NCBI GenBank assembly: GCA_037176905.1
Contig: JBBBWG010004891.1
Span: forward strand, 14,221 to 78,220
DNA length: 64,000 nt
Source: Azolla pinnata
Lineage: Eukaryota; Streptophyta; Polypodiopsida; Salviniales; Salviniaceae
Direction: 5' to 3'
Below, in pieces: positions 45,531 through 56,797 of the stretch. The translations under genes were made by a program, and so were the position numbers. Under the pieces are notes generated by a model. It saw only the letters and a list, made by a program, of their open reading frames with translations. It had not been told where the DNA came from and did no database searches. The number at the start of each line of letters is the position of its first letter. The first letter of the stretch is position 1.

Positions 45531-48500
45531 TTACCATCTTTCAGCTGGTGGTCTTTTAGGAAGAGGCGCAACTACCAATCCTTCCCTTACTACTCCTTCC
45601 TGATTCGCCTTAGGCAACTGAGGCACGTTACGATTCACCTTAGGCAACTCCTCTCTCTGATGCCATACACCAGTACCACGGATATCTTTTGTATGCTCTT
45701 TCTCACTTGAGCGATCTTTCATCCGCCAGTGTCGATTTTTGCGACTATGATTGACTATATCTTGTTTTTGCACATGTACAATCCCTTGTCCTTCCTCATT
45801 CGCCCTTGTGTTGGCAGAAGACACAGACTTCACAATAGCTTCCTTTTTGCCTTTGTTTCCTCCTCCTTGCTTGGCCTTTCCATCCAATGCAGACAACGTT
45901 TTAGCTAAGTAACTTCCTTCCGTATGAGTGGCCAACCTCGGCTGACCCTTAGAAGTCTCTGGAATAGAGTTTTCCGTTTTATTGTCACCAGGCCCATGAG
46001 GCTGCATTTGTGATGTGTACCGCTTGCCTTTTAAAGCAACTGATTCTGAATATGGACCTGTGGACCCTAGGTTCAGTGGACTTATAAGTGGGGGGAAACC
46101 ACTCATTTCAATCACGCCTGACTTGATGGCCACTGGTACTCCACTATTGATCTCAGCTGAAGTGCCCTCTTCATTTGCCAATGGTGCAACTGTTTTCTTC
46201 CGCCTTCTACTCTTCCGTTGTTTAACTTTATCTTCCCTATTTTTATCCAACTGCAAGGACTCACTGAAGTTTTCTTCAATTAGATTTTCCATAACACTCG
46301 TTACTTCAGCAGAGGTACTGTTCTTGCTAGTCAGTGAAACTACCTTTTTTCGAGCTCTCCAAAGTTTCTTCTCAGACTCTGTTTTGGCTTGTTCATCATC
46401 CAATTGCACGCACCGGAACTCTTCCTCAGTTGAATTTTTAACAGAGGTAACTACTTTCTTGGTTCTTCCTATACGAACAGACTCCGAATGTTTTTTTCCG
46501 CTCTTAGAGTATCTGCTGGTTGATTTCAACGGCAATGGACTCCCCCCTCTTTTGTATACAGTCGTCACTTTTGAATGAACTTGTACGAGCCAACCCTGTA
46601 AACCCATAGCTTGAGTCTCTACTGGCCAAAGAAATATGCCTTCAAGCAACTTTGGTATATCACAATCTGACCGTTGTTTACAGAGCATGTCAACAGAGGA
46701 TTCAAAAGCTTTGAAAATTAATTGAGAAGTGGAGCTGTGTACAGATCTAGCACAGTTCTCGGCACGATCAAATGGGTCCTCAACCTATGCAAATGCCAGA
46801 ACAAAGGATCGAGTAAAATTACATATAGATTCAGAGATAGTATAGATAATTACAGAGCATATTAAAAAGCAGCACATGCTAACATACAGTCATTTCATAT
46901 TGATGGCTTCTCCACTTTGCACATGTTGAGGCTCTGTCACCCCATTTTCCTGTAAAAGTACAGACAGCCAATCCTTGCCTCCAAAACTCTGTTACTGCAG
47001 AGAACTACACAAACCGTTGTCTGTTTAGTAGTATATTTCGTTACGTATAGGAAATCTTGATGCTAGATAAAATATAATAAGAATCAATTAAAGAAGAGAA
47101 CATCTATATGCTTCTATATACTGTTTGAAACATGGAATGCAAAGATTAAGCTGAGCGGTCTCCCTTCCACATTCTGTGCAAGAGCTTATTTTGTACTGTT
47201 GATATGCAGACGATGTAATGCTATGCAACCGTATATTCTCTTTCGAAACCAAGCTTGGTGAGGAAGCCGTATCTTAAAATTGTCTCCTCCAACGAAAAGG
47301 GATCATAACTTTGTACGCAAATGCCAACTTTTTAGAATGTGGATGTTATGCGACACAAATAGACCATTCAACCAAGAAAGACCTAAACACAGAGGACTGG
47401 CCAACAGTTTCAACTATATACATGAAGTCTCTGGTCTGCAAGGTTTTTCCATGTCATCATAACAGATTACCTATGAATAACAAATCTAAGCTTCTACAAA
47501 GTAGAAATATGTACCCAGGAAACAAAAAAAAAAAAAGAGTTTCCAAAGCACACCTGGTTACAAAATGATGCAAACAGCTCGAGTATACTGCTTTTGTTCT
47601 GTGCACCGAACTTTTGAATGATGAATGGCTGGATCTTTCTCCGATAATCAATCAAAAGCTCCTCAGCAGAATTCCAAGGACCATCTATACACAGATCAAT
47701 CTGAGCAATGCTCCAAATGTCCCGCACACACGATCATCAGGAAAGAGTACTTATCATACTCGCCTGATAATTTTCTGGTGATGTCTTCGTCCAAGAATGC
47801 ATTAAGTGGGGGTAATATTGGTGGTGAACGTGTCTGTAATGCAGATCACCAGCATACCGTGAGATACTACATATCCACTAATCCTAAAGCCAGTATTTAC
47901 TTCTAATACTCATGTAAGTCAACAGCTTACTTGTAAATGAAAGATAACAAGCAAGCACAATGCAAACGAGTTCAATGTGCCTGTCTTTGGATCATTGATG
48001 TGATGCGCTTTGGCCCAAAACTTAACCTACAAGAATCATGTTGCCCTTTAACATGTGCTTGCCAAAGTATCCCACGTTAAGTCAGAAATATCAAACATAA
48101 CTGATTACCAGAAAAATCAAATCACGACACCTTGAATCAATCTCACTGATTGACCGCAGCAGCTGTGATTTTAGTACCGCTGAATGATTCTCAACTGATA
48201 CATCACATGAAACATTATGTTGCAAATCCTCAAAGCTGACAAGCGGTACACGTGCACTTGGAACTAACCTCACATTTCGACAGGGACCTAGGAAAAGTAT
48301 GCCATGGAGACATCAGGTGGTTGAAACAAGTCCATTTTCAAGGTTTCCTTGCACAAAATCATAGAAGAGATAAAGATATTGCACCTTATGTAATTTTCAT
48401 TGGCCAGGACACAGTACCTCGTGAGTATGTGTGCATAGAAACTATACTCATATGTATTGAAATGTACTTTTACGAATAGGTTATGTTTATTAATGGACAT

Positions 48501-49234
48501 AGAAAACTAATAAATGAAAAATAAGACAAGTGACAAATTGTAGGGAAGCACCTCTATATAGAACATTTCTTGAGAAGGAAAGTAGAACGTTGATTTTCTC
48601 TTTCTTGCTGATTAGTTTAGAATCTGCATTCTTCGGCAACACCAAAGAAAGGTCTAAATCTGCCCATCGAGTATAGAGATTTGATGCAAAGGATCCAAAC
48701 GGGGAAAGTGTTGTTCCTGCATAAGAATGTCATCTCAAAATTATTTGCATGGAACCAGAGAAGCTTATCATCTTGCGTTCCCTTCTAAAGAAATGGGATT
48801 TCTACTTTGTAGTATCTCTCAAAAATAAAGCGCAAGAAGATAAGTTGATTCTAAAAACTGTTAACTCTAAGAGAGATTCAAGAACTTGCCTCGCAAATTA
48901 TCTACATTAGTAATAGCTGATAATAAATTGTTGAGAATTTCCTTCCTTGCTAGAAAATCTACTTCCCTTGGCTGGAGTTCAGATGCAAGTTCGTTGAGGA
49001 AAAGCTGAAATTGACTTGCTAATTCACTTTGGCATGCCCCCACATCACACTGTCTCTGAAATTCAATCTCAACTGCTCGCATAGGTAAATCTGATGGAAG
49101 ACTATAATCATCACTAAGATCTGCAGAATATGACACTTGTCAAAATAAGCACATAGAAAAAGATAAACCTACAGTATGATCTGTGCCAAGGACTTACAAA
49201 GTTCATCACCAATAATTCCAAACTCAAACTCCAT
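45531..49234 (-). CDS. HESO1-type terminal nucleotidyltransferase
   Basis: Exons on the minus strand: 49318-49198 (ATG at 49234), 49120-48890, 48716-48552, 48287-48109, 48026-47931, 47833-47562, 46994-46888, 46784-45531, about 765 residues. The catalytic region is clear: SPFGSFASNLYTRWADLDLS (DxD metal ligands), VPLVSFEDLQHNVSCDVSVE (third Asp), then KFWAKAHHINDPKTGTLNSF and TFTGKWGDRAS, then VEDPFDRAENCARSV. This is the order found in Arabidopsis HESO1, which uridylates unmethylated small RNAs and cleaved targets for decay. The last exon (418 codons) adds a Lys/Arg/Ser-rich, probably disordered tail. Intron 2 uses a GC donor. Within 47833-47562 the frame shifts between about 47760 and 47700, so either a very short intron or a sequence error lies there. 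Bases upstream of 49234 are open back to the 49318 acceptor. Confidence 0.88.
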
Positions 49235-49318
49235 TTCTAGGATTATAAGTAAATGATGAAACGGCAGTCTGAATGATGGACTATAAACACTTTCCAGAGA
49301 TTTTGTGCGAAAGCGTTC

Positions 49319-50020
49319 CTGCAGCAGAAAATAGAATGTTAAGATTTTCAGTACTAAAAATCAAGAAGGATATTTTCTACCCTTACATCAGATTATGCAT
49401 GTGGCTTCTTGTGTATATTTTGTGTTTTCAGGCTTCTCTGAAAATTTATACAGGATTGTGTACAAATGCTTGTGACCAAAAGCATAAAACCCATATGTAT
49501 GGACTATGCACAATTATGACGGCATTAACTAAGAATAGGTTAAGGGACTTTAGTGCATCATGCATGCTGAGTAGGGACATGACAAATTATGTCGATGAGC
49601 ATTATGACTGCTTAAAGTTAAACATATAGTAACAGATTACAGTCATGTCTGTAAGCAATCTATTTGCCCACACCTATGTATACGTGTATGTATGGGATGG
49701 GGTATGCAAGTATCTGTTCACTCTCTCTGTACTAACGCACAGTGTACAAGCACATGTACACAAGAAAACATATGTGTCGCGGCGGATGGAACAGCATGTG
49801 TATGATCGCAACCATTTTGAAGCAAACAGATATATCTAGACAAGCAGCTGCTGCGATTCCGTATGGAAACTAAGAAAATGTGCGGTAATTGTGGATTATG
49901 TGTTAAATTTCTACCCGACGGTTGCTGCACGGTTGGTGCCAAGACTCCAGACGAAGCAGAACCTAGGAAACTAGGGCAGATTCTTCACGGTTTCAAGCAA
50001 AAAGAAAAAACGCAACGGAT

Positions 50021-50061
<41 letters not shown>

Positions 50062-51701
50062 GGGGGAGAGAACCTGGTTAGTAGAACTCGCATCTGCAAT
50101 GGCAAGGAAGCGAAGCCGAATTTTTCCAGGTCAAGCACGAGCATCAATCTGCATCAGGCGACGGAACCTCCGTCCGTCTTCTTCTTCTTGATCTCCGTCC
50201 TCCTCGTCCTTCTTCTTCTTCTTCTTCTTCGTCTTCTTCTTCTTCTTCTTCTTCGTCTTCTTCGTTTTCTTCTTCTTCGGAACTCTCTCTCTCTGTGTTG
50301 CTGCCTGTCTTTTCGAAGAAGTTCTTTCTCTTTTTGATTTTTTCTGTTCCATGTGCGGATCAAAGTCACTCCAAAATGCACTAGATTGCCTAAAAGTATC
50401 TAGGCTACTTTCCATTGTTGAATAAAACTAAGCTTTTGCAAAGTATCCATGTCAAATTGTCCATCGAGTCGAATGGTGGGCCTGAGAGATAATTCATCGA
50501 ATCAAACATTGGGGCCCGAGGGGTAATCCATCGAGTTTGATTTCATCGAGTACAAGAGATTCCGCCTTATTATCAATTAAGCCCAAGTCGTTCCTTCGTT
50601 TGGCATTGTAGTCCCTTCTCGACTCTCCAATGATGCATTTTGACAAGCTACTTGATGGGTAGATCGCTTCACCTAGTCTCTTGCATAGTAGAAGTTCTGG
50701 ATGCTCGTCGGAAGAATTGAGTGCATTGAGGTACAGAAGCACTACTTGACTTTGGAGAACTTCAAGTTGTATGTTCATGTTGAAAATGTTCTTTATCGGT
50801 CACAAGCCCGAGCTTAGTGTCCCCTTGACTTGGGCTGATTGTTTCTTAAGAATTCGACCAGTGGAGAATCGGACCTCAATGATGAATATCTAACCAAGAC
50901 CAATAGCTAGAGCTGACTGATGATGTGTTGTAGCTATCAACATTCTTATTAGCACTATTATAAAGTATATCTTTGCGAGATGGATATTACAACCATCATG
51001 TGCATCACAATGAGCATGATTATATTTGTGATGGTTTGAATGTGAATCTTTTTAGACATAAAACCATCAACAATGAGGAGAATGGAACATGTATGCATTT
51101 CTCGCTTCTTAAGCCACAACTTTACACAGTTTTTCTGTTAACAAGTCTCTTATATGAAGCTCATGTCTCCCAAACCCTTCAGCTTGCCATAATCAGATGA
51201 CACTAAATCATAAATCTCAACAAGATATTCAATATGCTTCTGGCAGCAAATCCTTACACAGTTTAGCAAACAGCATAGTTAAAAGAGTTGTCTCAAGGGC
51301 AAACACCAACATTCAAAACAAAAATCTTATTACTCGAAACATGCTTATGTCAAATAAATAAAAAACTCAAATTCAGTCTATACATAGCATGATGTTAAAT
51401 AAAATAACAGCAAACATTGCCGAGTTACTTGGAATAGCACATAGTAAGCAATGTTTTAATCAGATATTGGAGATCAGTTTTAAGATTATTTTGTTCAATA
51501 TGCATCAGAATAAATAAAAAGACACCCAATGCTTTATAACCCAATCCTTGACCGATTGCTGTCCGATCAGCTAGTCACGAATTTGGAGGCCTAGGTACAA
51601 GAAGCATGCTTAAATCTCAGTCACTGAAAATTAGTCACAAACTATAGGATAAAAGCACAGTAAGCATGCCCATATGTAACTATCTATATAAGTATACCTT
51701 A
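49319..51701. other. Upstream region of the HESO1-type gene
   Basis: It contains a (GA)n run at 50021-50060 and a CTTCTT-rich block at 50175-50280 that gives spurious Lys-rich minus-strand frames. Non-coding first exons of the HESO1-type gene may lie here. From 50420 to 51700 nothing is recognised. Confidence 0.45.
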
Positions 51702-54007
51702 TCAGTCTGCATTCACATTCACAGCTTTCTCAAGCTTATCGACAGGAAGAGTTGGGATATAACCCGACAGGGGAACATGGTTACTCTTGAGGCTTTCGAC
51801 TACTTGATTGAACTTCTCAGCACAAAAGAGTGTGGGAGGGGCAGCAAAGTGCACAGCTTGAGGTGCATACGGGAGTTTCAAGAATTGCTTCCAAGCTGTG
51901 AATGTGAGTTCTTCGGCCACTGGTTCGTAGGCTGCATAATAGGACTTTGCAGTTTGTACTAGCCCATTCGTCTGAAGATCATGTACAACTGACTTAACTG
52001 CCTCTGGAACTTGCTTTGCAACACCATATGCTTGAAGTGATTTGTCCTTGATGGATTGAGGAACAACCCCATCAATCACCCCTACTGCATCATCAACCTG
52101 TTACCCCAACATTCAAGTGTATAAAAAATAATAATGTCTTCAGATACACCCCAACTTTTCTTAGTTGAACAAAAAATCCCAATGACTGACATGAATTCAT
52201 CCATATTGCGCAAAAAAGAAACACAGTGATGAAAGAAATGTAGTGGTTACAGGTTGAAAATTACAAAGCTTGAAATTAAAAGAGAAATTATCAGATAAAT
52301 TACATTATCATGTGTCGATGCTGATTTTTGCACGGATGCAGCTAGTAAACTCTTGAAAATTAATTTACTGATGATCTTTATTTTCATGGTCTTAGAAGAG
52401 CCAGACTCTATGAGATCTTTTACGGCAATTGTCAGAAGAAAAATAGTTCAATAAACTAGTAGAGAGAAAAAAATAGAGAGTTTGAGGTGGCCTTCTCGTA
52501 AGTGAATTTGTAAATTAGTCAGTATACAGATCAGTAAACCCTAGACTCTACTACACATAGATCTACAAAAGGAAGACTGACCTCTAAAACCGCTAGATTC
52601 AAGATAAAACAGGACCATACGAAACTGGAAGCATCACAAGCTATACAAACTAGCCACGACAGCATGACATATAGAGCCTCAGGTTCAAGATTCTAAGTTA
52701 TTGATTTCTACCAATTGGAAAGCAAGGCAAGATCGTCATACTTATTATGGAAGGGATACAGTGAATCATATGAAGTCCTCTCAAACACAAAAAGAAGCGG
52801 GAGAGTCGTAAATATTCACCTTGCCTATCAACAACATTCATGAAAACGGCGGAGATTTTGGTTCTATCAAACTATTCATAATTCCTATCAAAATCCTACT
52901 GAATTTCCATTGAATGCATGTATTTATTTTAGTGACATATAATCACTTTATGCATAAGAAGGGGTACTTGGTAAATCAATAAAGATCTATGCATTCTAAA
53001 TTAAACAAAGAAGCATATGATTGGATATGAATATTATTTTCTTGGAAACGAGTCAACATGTTTAAAGATCCACATATGAAAGGAAAAATAAACAAACACT
53101 GACCTCTCCTTTCTGCAAACATTGAGGAGCATACATTTCATACAATTATATGAATTAAAAAAGACTCACCTTTTTGTCAACAAAGAGCAAAATTTCATAC
53201 GGTTTCCCTTCTATTTTCTGATACACAGGTCCAACAACAGTTTTCACTGTACTTTCTACACTGTGAACACCAGGCTTAAGCGGCCCCGAGCTATCCTTTG
53301 CAAATTCATAGATGTTAGCGAGGTATTTGGTGGCCTTATCAACAACTATTTCTGCCACACCTAGATACTTGAGCCCGGCTTGTACCTGCTCGGTCTGCTC
53401 GGTCTGCACAAACACAAGAACAGATTTTATCATCATCACTGTCACCAACATCATCATCACGAAAGGGAGAAGAAGAAGCTATCAAATGTCTGGGCGTATT
53501 CTTGTCTATTGAAGTCTAGAAACAATTTATGTATGCCCTATAACGAAGCATAATTTTAAGAACGGAAGATAGTCCTGACGATCTGCATGGAAACAATAAG
53601 ATCTACGAATCAAAATGAAGATCGAGAAGTGGAAAAAGCTCGAAACTTCACTACTCATTCTGAGAACAAAAGTGCGTGCTCTTCTGCAGCCGCATCTGAA
53701 CATTCATGAAGAAGAGGAAGAAGAGGGAGGAAAAAAAGCCAGGAAACGAGAAGAACAATCAAACAACTCGGTGTTCTGACGGAAACATGTCATTGATGAA
53801 TGATGGGGTTTATGAGCGCGAAGAAGCAAGAAATCCATGGAAAAGACAGTCACGGCCATCTGAACTGCAGTTAGCGATGGTCAAAAGGCGATTCTGAAAC
53901 GAAAGAATTGGAAACACACACACAGAGACACAGAGAGAGACAGAGAAGGAGAGAGAGAAACGGGATTTCCAGCACACCTGTTGCTCGTCTGAATCGGGAG
54001 AAGCCAT
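51702..54007 (-). CDS. REF/SRPP (lipid-droplet-associated, stress-related) protein
   Basis: Three exons, 54007-53978, 53403-53170 and 52097-51702, all phase 0, give 219 residues. MASPDSDEQQ leads into GLKYLGVAEIVVDKATKYL, then KPGVHSVESTVKTVVGPVYQ, the rubber elongation factor domain. Exon 3 has VVPQSIKDKSLQAYGVAKQV, then SYYAAYEPVAEELTFTAWKQ and LPYAPQAVHFAAPPTLFCAE. In plants without rubber these proteins coat lipid droplets and rise under drought or ABA. The length is normal for the family. A CT/TC-rich stretch follows the exon 1 donor. Seven ABRE-type G-boxes lie 192-272 bp upstream of the start codon, which fits stress or ABA control (inference). Confidence 0.95.
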
Positions 54008-54195
54008 TGCGGGGAAGGAGCGGGATCGATCCACAGAACGCGGAACCCTAATCTGTGTCTGTTCACGGATGGAAAACCCGAAAATCTACCTGGCGCGCAG
54101 CGATCGGAGAAGAGCCCGAAAACCAAGAACGAAAAGATCGCAGAACGACAGCGAAGTTCGAAGGAGGTCGAGGAGCGCCGAGGCCGCCAGGTGCC

Positions 54196-54284
54196 TGCCA
54201 CGTGTCCGTAGCGCCACGTGTCCATCCGCCACGTGTCCGCCACGTGTCCGCCACGTGTCCGCCACGTGTTTGCCACGTGTCCCG
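54196..54284 (-). promoter_or_regulatory. Seven-copy ABRE/G-box cluster
   Basis: CACGTG occurs at 54199, 54215, 54230, 54241, 54252, 54263 and 54274. Read on the minus strand each lies in ACACGTGGC, the strong ABRE consensus bound by ABF/AREB bZIP factors. The last five are spaced exactly 11 bp. It sits upstream of the REF/SRPP gene on the same strand. Confidence 0.85.
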
Positions 54285-56286
54285 TTGCGCGCCATCGAAT
54301 TTCGAAAAATCCCATTCTTTATTTCTTTATTTTCCGTTCTAATTTTCCATTCTGTTCTTCCCGCCTTTTTTTTTTTTGGCCCTCATATTTTTCCTTCCGT
54401 TTCTTTTGTTTTCCGTTCTTCTCTTCCTTCATTTTTCCGATTTTTCCCTAATTTTTCCTCCGTAATGTTTTCCTATTTTTTCCTATTTTCCGATTTTCCT
54501 ATTTTTCGGTTTTCCTATTTTTTCCTATTTTCCAATCTTTTTTTTGTGGTCTTTTCCCAGATTTTCTGATGTTTTTCTTTATTACCAAAATACCCCTGAG
54601 CTCCAAAAACACGGATTTAGAGCAGATGATTAGCATCGCCATAATATCGCCAAAATCCTCAAAATCATTAAGGTTCCAATCGCCCTGATGTGTGTGGATT
54701 TTACTTCGAGTTTGCGAGAGATTAATCACGTCGCGATCAGTACTTTGCAGATATTGATATGTCGAAACATAGGAAGTGATAAGAAACACAAGACTGTGGC
54801 AAAAAAGGAAAGAATAGGAACCCGGAAGCTTGCAATACAAAATGCAACCTCATAAATGATAGGAAATTATGAATGTATCTGCACAAATTTATAAAATAAA
54901 TTAGGGATAATGTGATCTCTCTTGTGCTTAATCCCTTGCAATCCCCATCTCTTGCAACTCTAATGATTAATTTGTCACTTAATTAAGTTTCTCCACCCAT
55001 ACAGATCAACACACATTGCTTCCCTTTCTGAATTCCATATTTAATTAACCTCTCATTAAATCCCTAATTATGTATGTCAAAAGGATCATCCCTAATTAAA
55101 TCTGAGCTACATACATCCTCCAAGATTCGAGTTATCAACATCACAGCTATAAGATCCAACACTCTGGCCTGAGGAGCTGCATACTCTCTTTGTTCAAGCG
55201 GAGAGCTACATCTGTTCTAACTTGGGCCCCACTTCGTCATAACAACTTCGGTGGAGCTTCTTACAATCAATAGGTCGAGATCGCTCATTTATTGATGGAT
55301 TTTGCAAGGAAAGTCAAAAAAGCTAAGGCATATTGGAAGAATATGTTCTGGGTCTTATTAAGTTGGTCCAGAGACTGTTTCAATCAGGGGAATAAAGAAG
55401 GGCTATATTTCCACTTGCCATCACATCGTCACTTTCTCGAGAGCCGGCTACCTCATCATCTTGAAACAACTATACAAATGTCTTTCATTATATCGGTCGC
55501 AGAAACATAAGGACTCGGATTATGTAATATGTCTCCCACATTGAAATCGTAGCATAGAACCCGCTACCAAACATGTTCAAATCAACAATCCCATAAATAA
55601 TGTTATCCATCCATTGCTTCCTTATTCATACAACTGTAGCTCTACCAAAAAGCCTAGTCTAAGTTAGTTGTCATTATGTAAAGAGTAGTGTAATGTGAAA
55701 TGCTAGTGGTTATCAAAAATATGATGCGAGAATGAAAAGTCATAATTAATCAAGATGCGTTAGATGCGAGGAGACAATTAATGAGATCACTTCTAGCAAA
55801 ATGCCTCAATCCAACTGCCATAAATTGATGATTAATTAAAATTAGTAAAATTTATCACATACAACATTTTAGCAATAAAATGGGTTTTAACAAATGCCAC
55901 ATCAAGGTTTCCCAAGTTAAGAGTGGATGAGTACCTGGATTTTGTACATTAGTAAGATGAAGCTGCCTCAAGAATTCCTGATAATGGAAAGATTGTCCCA
56001 GTAGCAAACCTTCCAGCATCTTCACGAATGTCTATATTTGAGGGGCAACCTAGAGTTCACCACTCTATACACCTGCAATGCAACTTTCCCCCGAATGCAA
56101 ATTTTCTTAAGGTTAGGTGTATACTGCCTTAAGAATTATGGTAGCCTGTATGTAAAAAGAGTTATAGACATAACAAAGAGTATAGATTGTAGGTAATGTA
56201 ATTTGGTGTCATCACCCTGCTACAAACATTAGTTATTTCATTTTCAATACTAAGAAAAGCAAACAACGCAAGTCCTAATTGGACTG
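54285..56286. other. No gene recognised
   Basis: 54310-54600 is T-rich with repeated TTTTCCTATTTTCC motifs. The rest is AT-rich without supportable coding. The last AARE exon and 3' end may be within 55900-56790, but I could not identify it. Confidence 0.45.
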
Positions 56287-56463
56287 TTACAAACCAATGA
56301 TTCCCATGACAACACTGGCAATCTTTAGAGCTTGATCGGATTGTACATTATACATTGCGAATGCATCATTCAAAGAAGCCTCATTATTATTGTCACGTTG
56401 TTGGAATCCTTCCAAAACATCTTGCACCTTAAGTTGCAAACATCCTCCAATGAGTTGTTGGGC
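56287..56463 (-). other. Unassigned short open frame
   Basis: A minus-strand frame reading LQLKVQDVLEGFQQ, then NNNEASLNDAFAMYNVQSDQ, then a stop after VVMGIIGL. The composition looks protein-like and the upstream edge has an AAG acceptor-like site. I do not recognise it. It lies about 335 bp downstream of AARE exon 16 but does not match the expected AARE C-terminus. Confidence 0.25.
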
Positions 56464-56797
56464 CTTCAATTAGAGTCAACTGTAAGAAACACAATTCGAA
56501 GAATCTTGTTGTCTTCAAGTCTGTATATTGAATCTTTTACATTAAATCAATAGACTGAGCTAAAATTGGGTGAGAATCTTGTAGACTTGAAGAATGTATA
56601 ATGAATCCTCTGCATCAAATCAATAAAGACTGAGCTAATACTGGGGTTGCTCAAACCAAATGCTCCAACAGCCATGTTCCTATGTTAATCCAGCTTTCAA
56701 ACTCAGATTGCGGCCTGGAAAACAGAGTTATATCTACTCAAGGAAGGTGGATTTCAAAATAAAAAATAGCGCAAGCCACAATGTTAAACAAGATTAC

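Noticed and set aside
50131-50415. Lys-rich minus-strand ORF as a possible HESO1 N-terminus
   Set aside because: Mostly a (CTT)n reverse reading. It stops before the first recognised HESO1 exon and adds no conserved residues.
54069-54569. Arg/Phe-rich plus-strand ORF over the G-box cluster
   Set aside because: It reads the CCACGTGTCCG array and T-rich DNA in the promoter of a minus-strand gene; no homology.
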